From Perognathus longimembris pacificus (Eukaryota; Chordata; Mammalia; Rodentia; Heteromyidae): a stretch of 64,000 nucleotides of DNA. The number at the start of each line of letters is the position of its first letter. Position 1 is the stretch's first letter. Shown in pieces: positions 60,650 through 64,000 of this stretch. The stretch is from positions 16,330,673 to 16,394,672 of the forward strand of contig NC_063177.1 in the NCBI RefSeq assembly GCF_023159225.1, read 5' to 3'. The translations under genes and the position numbers were made by a program. The notes below the pieces were generated by a model. That model saw only the letters and a program-made list of their open reading frames with translations, did not search any database and had not been told where the DNA came from.

Positions 60650-61095
60650 AAAAATCTGAGTGTCAGTGGCTTACACTTAACAATCCTAGGTACTCAGGAG
60701 GCTTAGATCTGAGGATCAAAGCTTCAAATTAGCTAGGGCAGACAAAATTCAAAAGACTCTGGTCTCAGTTAACAAGCAAAAACCCAGAAGTAGAGGTCCA
60801 GCTCAAGTACTAGAGTGCTAGCCCTGAGAAAGCTTTGTAAAAGTGTAAGGTCCTGGGCTGGGAATATGGCCTAGTGATAGAGTGCTTGCCTTGCATACAT
60901 GAAGCCCTGGGTTCGATTCCCCAGCACCACATATATAGAAAAAGCCAGAAGTGGCGCTGTGGCTCAAGTGGTAGAGTGCTAGCCTTGAGCAAAAAGAAGC
61001 CAGGCACAGCACTCAGGCCCTGAGTCCCAAGCCCCAGGACTGGCCAAAAAAAAAGAGTGTAAGGTCCTGAGTTCAAGCCCCTAGTAATGGCACAG
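60650..61095 (+). mobile_element. 7SL-Geo SINE, split by IDL-Geo
   Basis: 7SL head and most of Geo to 60855, ending AGTGTAAGGTCCTG. After the insert it resumes AAGGTCCTGAGTTCAAGCCC (61056-61095). Confidence 0.9.
60856..61055 (+). mobile_element. IDL-Geo SINE
   Basis: TSD AGTGTAAGGTCCTG at 60842-60855 and 61056-61069, inside the older SINE. Confidence 0.96.
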
Positions 61096-61726
61096 AGGGG
61101 GAGTAGGTAGACAAGCAGTGAGCACTTTTACAATTAGAACATTCAAAAAAAAATGGAATGTGCTTCTCCTAGCAACAGTCCTCTCATATTGCATGATAAG
61201 GACTGAAAGTTTACCAGTTTTAACAACAAAAGAATCTGTTTACACAGTTAATGAAAATCAATTGCTTAATAGTAAGTATTGCTTGATTTTTAAAAGCTCC
61301 TCTCATGTCTTGAAGTTTTTTACCTAAAATTTCAAGAAAGGGTTGTATCACTGAGGGATGCTCAGAGGAGGTACTTTTTTTTACAGCCTGCAGTGATTGT
61401 TAAGCCCCTCCCAACCCTAGAGGACAAGGAAGCTCAAGTTGTAGCATATGAATAACACAGAGTTGAAGGCTGCTAATAGAGTCAAAAAAAAGATTAACAA
61501 ATTGTAAGTCTAACCCCTTGAGGCTGAAATAAGAATAGTTTTCAAGTTTCTTTAGAATCCCCTCCCTGGACAGAAAATCCTATGAACTCAAGAACTGTGC
61601 TGGCCTTGTTCTGTTTTGTATACCCAGGATGTCTTGTATAGACTCTATCACATGGTGTAGGGCAAGAGAGGTATAGCATACCAGGGATACCTGGCAGGAG
61701 AGACAAAGACTAAATGCCTTCTTCAA
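61096..61726. other. No recognisable feature
   Basis: About 630 bp of unique-looking sequence. No gene supported. Confidence 0.4.
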
Positions 61727-62060
61727 AAGCCTTTTTTTGGGGGGAGGGGGGCAGTGCTGGTTTGAACTCAGAAATTGCACTTGCTAGAATAGGTACTCCC
61801 TTCGGCCCCTTCCGTAGCTCAGCTGGTAGAATAGGTACTCCCATCACTTGAGCCATGCCTCTAGTCCTTTTTATACACAGGCTAACATTGACCTCTATCT
61901 TCCTATTTATGCTTCCTTGCATAGCTAGGATGTGTACACAACTGTGCCCAGCTTTTTCTCGTGTCTATTTAAATGAGGTCTCAATAACTTTTTGCTCAGG
62001 AATTGTGATCCTTCCAGTCCCTTCCTTCCAAATAACTAAGATTGCATGTTCAATACCAGC
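61727..62060 (-). mobile_element. ID-type and two 7SL/B1-type monomers
   Basis: Reversed ID-like unit (61727-61867, 'GTTTGAACTCAGAAATTGC', 'GAGCCATGCCTCTAGTCC') containing the tRNA-like insert, then reversed, decayed B1 units to about 61955 and 62060. Confidence 0.68.
61801..61827 (+). pseudogene. tRNA-Tyr-like 5' fragment insertion
   Basis: CCTTCCGTAGCTCAGCTGG followed by TAGA reads like the 5' acceptor strand, D-arm and A box of a nuclear tRNA; tRNA-Tyr fits with about two mismatches over 23 nt. It is inserted between two perfect copies of AGAATAGGTACTCCC (61786-61800 and 61828-61842), preceded by TTCGGCC of unknown origin. No poly-A. It is not a functional tRNA gene. Confidence 0.55.
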
Positions 62061-62103
62061 CTATGCTACTTAACAAGACTCTTAAATTAAAAAAAGGGGG
62101 GGG

Positions 62104-62359
62104 GTGTTGTTTGTGTTGTATATGTGCTGGTCATGGGGGTTGAATTCAGGGCCTGGGTTCTGTCCCTGACCTTCTCTTTGCTCAAAGCTAGCACTCTAGC
62201 TCTTGAGCCATAGCTCTACTTCTGGATTTTTGGTAGTTTAGTGGAGGTAAGAGTCTCACAGACTTTCCTGCCCCAGCTGGCTTCGACCTGGGATCCTTAG
62301 ATCTCAGATCACAATTTCCTGAATAGCTAAGCTTTCTAGTATATGTCACCAGTGCCCAG
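62104..62359 (-). mobile_element. 7SL-Geo SINE
   Basis: TG-rich tail, reversed Geo ('GGGGGTTGAATTCAGGGCC') and a decayed 7SL head. Confidence 0.88.
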
Positions 62360-62379
62360 AAAGAAAAAAAAAAGTTTTG

Positions 62380-62607
62380 CCAGGCACTTGTGGCTCATCC
62401 CTATAATCCTAGCTACTTAGGAGGATGAGATCTGAGGACTGAGAACTGAAGCCAGCCTAGCCAGAAAGGTCCATGAGACCCCTATCCCCAGTGAACCAGC
62501 AAAAAGCCCGAAGTGGTGCTGTGGCTCAAATAGAAGGCCCTGAGATTAAGGCCCTGAGATTAAGCCCAAATGCCCATGTGTGTGCGTGTGCGCGCACACA
62601 CACACAT
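62380..62607 (+). mobile_element. 7SL-Geo SINE with 14-bp duplication and Z-type tail
   Basis: 'GGCACTTGTGGCTCATCCC' head. AAGGCCCTGAGATT occurs twice in tandem (62534-62547, 62548-62561). The tail is TGTGTGCG...CGCACACA, alternating purine-pyrimidine and nearly self-complementary (62576-62606). Confidence 0.9.
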
Positions 62608-62922
62608 TTTTGTCATGCTTAAAGTGAAAGAATAAGGTGAAGTGATTCTATAAAGACAAAGTCTGTTTAAAACAAAACAGAAAAAAAAAACACCTATGAA
62701 CAAATGGCCCATGAGGAGGGTAGATTGCACACTCATTGCCTAGGGCCTGGAGTTAGGACAGCAGTGTCCTGTTGGGGGGATCATAAAGGAAAAAAGGGCT
62801 TACCAGATTATAAAGCATGGAGATAGGCTGGGATTCATCTCCTAGCAAGGTTGAGCCCAAGGGAGGTCTCCATCATGACATCCTCAGGTTCATCAGCCTG
62901 AAAGGCATAAAGGAGATCTCTG
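62608..62922. other. No recognisable feature
   Basis: About 315 bp of unique-looking sequence. Confidence 0.4.
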
Positions 62923-63149
62923 GGTTTGGGGTTTTTTTTGTTTGTTTGGTTGGTTTTTTGCCAGTCCTGGGGCTTGAACTCAGGGCCTGAGCACTGTCCC
63001 TGGCTTCTTTTTGCTCAAGGATAGCACTCTACCACTTGAGCCACAGTGCTGCTTCTGGCTTTTTCTGTTTTATGTGGTACTGAGGAATCGAACCCAGGAC
63101 TTCATTATGCAAGGCAAGCACTCTACCGCTAAGAAATAGTCCCAAGCCC
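62923..63149 (-). mobile_element. IDL-Geo SINE, old subfamily
   Basis: (TTTG)n tail. TSD AGGAGATCTCTG at 62911-62922 and 63150-63161. Confidence 0.94.
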
Positions 63150-63239
63150 AGGAGATCTCTGTTTTATGTCTTCCTCCTCCCTTGAGGGAAGAGAATTCTG
63201 CCTTCCTGGGTGCTATAGGTAATGACCAATGGGCATATA

Positions 63240-63375
63240 GTCTTCTCTTGATTTAGTCCTTTGATCTACCTGGAATGAACATTCCTTCCCTCACCCCACT
63301 AGAACAGGGACTTTGTCTTGTTCCTTGCTGAATTCCTTATCACACAGTAGACACTTAGTAAAAATTTGCTGTATT
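63240..63375 (+). mobile_element. L2 3'-end fragment
   Basis: 'CCCACTAGAACAGGGACTTTG' and 'ACACAGTAGACACTTAGTAAAAATTTGC' follow L2 3'-end order. Confidence 0.7.
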
Positions 63376-64000
63376 GAATGTAAATATGCTGTTGAATGCC
63401 ACTGATGTCTCAGAAAGGACACTCCACACAGAATAAATAAAACCACATACAAATATGCAAGGGAGCATGAACACAAACCTTAGGGGTAGCCTCCTGGGCC
63501 TGGCTGCTGGAAGGCAAATAAGAATTTGATTCAAAGTGACTAGATCCTGAGATTCAGCAGCCCTGCCCAGAACTAACTAGCTGTGTGGAAACACTATAGT
63601 TATTTGCAGACTGAGATAGACAGCAGACTTTCATCCCCAGGGGCTGAGCTTGTAGCCTCCCCTGCTGGTTCAGTGAGTGAGGGCCCCAGTGCCTAAGTTC
63701 CAGGTTTCAGACTACCAAAAGCCAGACCTGAAAGGCTTGTGTTGGCAGTGCCAGTATCTGCCCCAACTCCTGCCAACATGGTTGGTTAAGCTGGAACACA
63801 CTGCAGGGGAAGCAGGATTGGACTGCAGCCCAAGCTACTGCTCTCTTTAGTGCCCTCACTATTCAATGTGCACCTTGTTGAAATAGCAGAGTTCAGAGCT
63901 CTAAGAGGAGATGATAGTTTCTTTCCAGGGGGAACAGTTTACAAAAGCGAGTTGCATTTAGCCCAGGGAAGTCCAGGCTCCAAGCTGGCTTTGTTCAAAA
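63376..64000. other. No recognisable feature
   Basis: Unique-looking, fairly GC-balanced sequence to the window end. No gene or repeat identified. Confidence 0.45.

Noticed and set aside
61580..61780. Minus-strand frame 61580-61780 as a small protein
   Set aside because: It runs through a G-rich SINE tail and unique sequence without any recognisable domain.

Overview
This window is mammalian nuclear DNA from an intergenic or intronic region, and I find no protein-coding gene in it. The reading frames are short. They fall on repeats (the many frames ending in SINE-encoded strings are copies of one SINE) or on L1 ORF2 remnants. No exon chain, CpG island or bacterial-type gene organisation is visible.

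The source is most probably a geomyoid rodent (kangaroo rat, pocket mouse or pocket gopher). The dominant repeat, about 39 copies on both strands, is a dimeric SINE. Its left arm is ID-like and tRNA-derived (GGGGCTGGGGATATGGCCTA...GGTTCGATTCCCCAGCACCA). Its right arm is about 110 bp (GAAGTGGCGCTGTGGCTCAA...CCAGGACTGGCC) and is followed by poly-A. This matches the published description of IDL-Geo of Geomyoidea. A second, older dimer joins a 7SL/B1-like head to the same Geo-type tail and is called 7SL-Geo here. Old 7SL monomers and ID monomers fill in between.

Layout: 0-12 kb holds old L1 pieces on the minus strand riddled with SINEs. 12-16 kb has SINE pairs, a MER5-like DNA transposon and a repeat-poor stretch. 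16-24 kb has nested SINE/L1 clusters, a MaLR-type LTR and a younger 5'-truncated L1 (minus). 24-29 kb has further minus-strand L1 and a second young L1 (plus, with a perfect 15-bp target duplication). 29.9-32.2 kb is the longest stretch without a recognisable repeat. 32-44 kb mixes SINEs and old L1 pieces, with two local duplications and a tRNA-Glu-like 3' fragment. 44-54 kb is more repeat-poor and contains an L2 and very short L1 3'-end insertions. 54-64 kb has old L1 3' sequence, MIR, MER5, L2 and a tRNA-Tyr-like 5' fragment inside an old SINE.

The window works as a record of LINE-1-driven retroposition. Many SINEs have target-site duplications (TSDs) of 11-21 bp that can be read directly, and several sites were hit two or three times. 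Besides normal SINEs and L1s, the same machinery seems to have left tRNA fragments, a SINE with an internal microinversion, and L1 tails only about 45-110 bp long. Family names come from recognition of consensus features, not from a database search. Boundaries without a stated TSD are good to roughly 10-20 bp.
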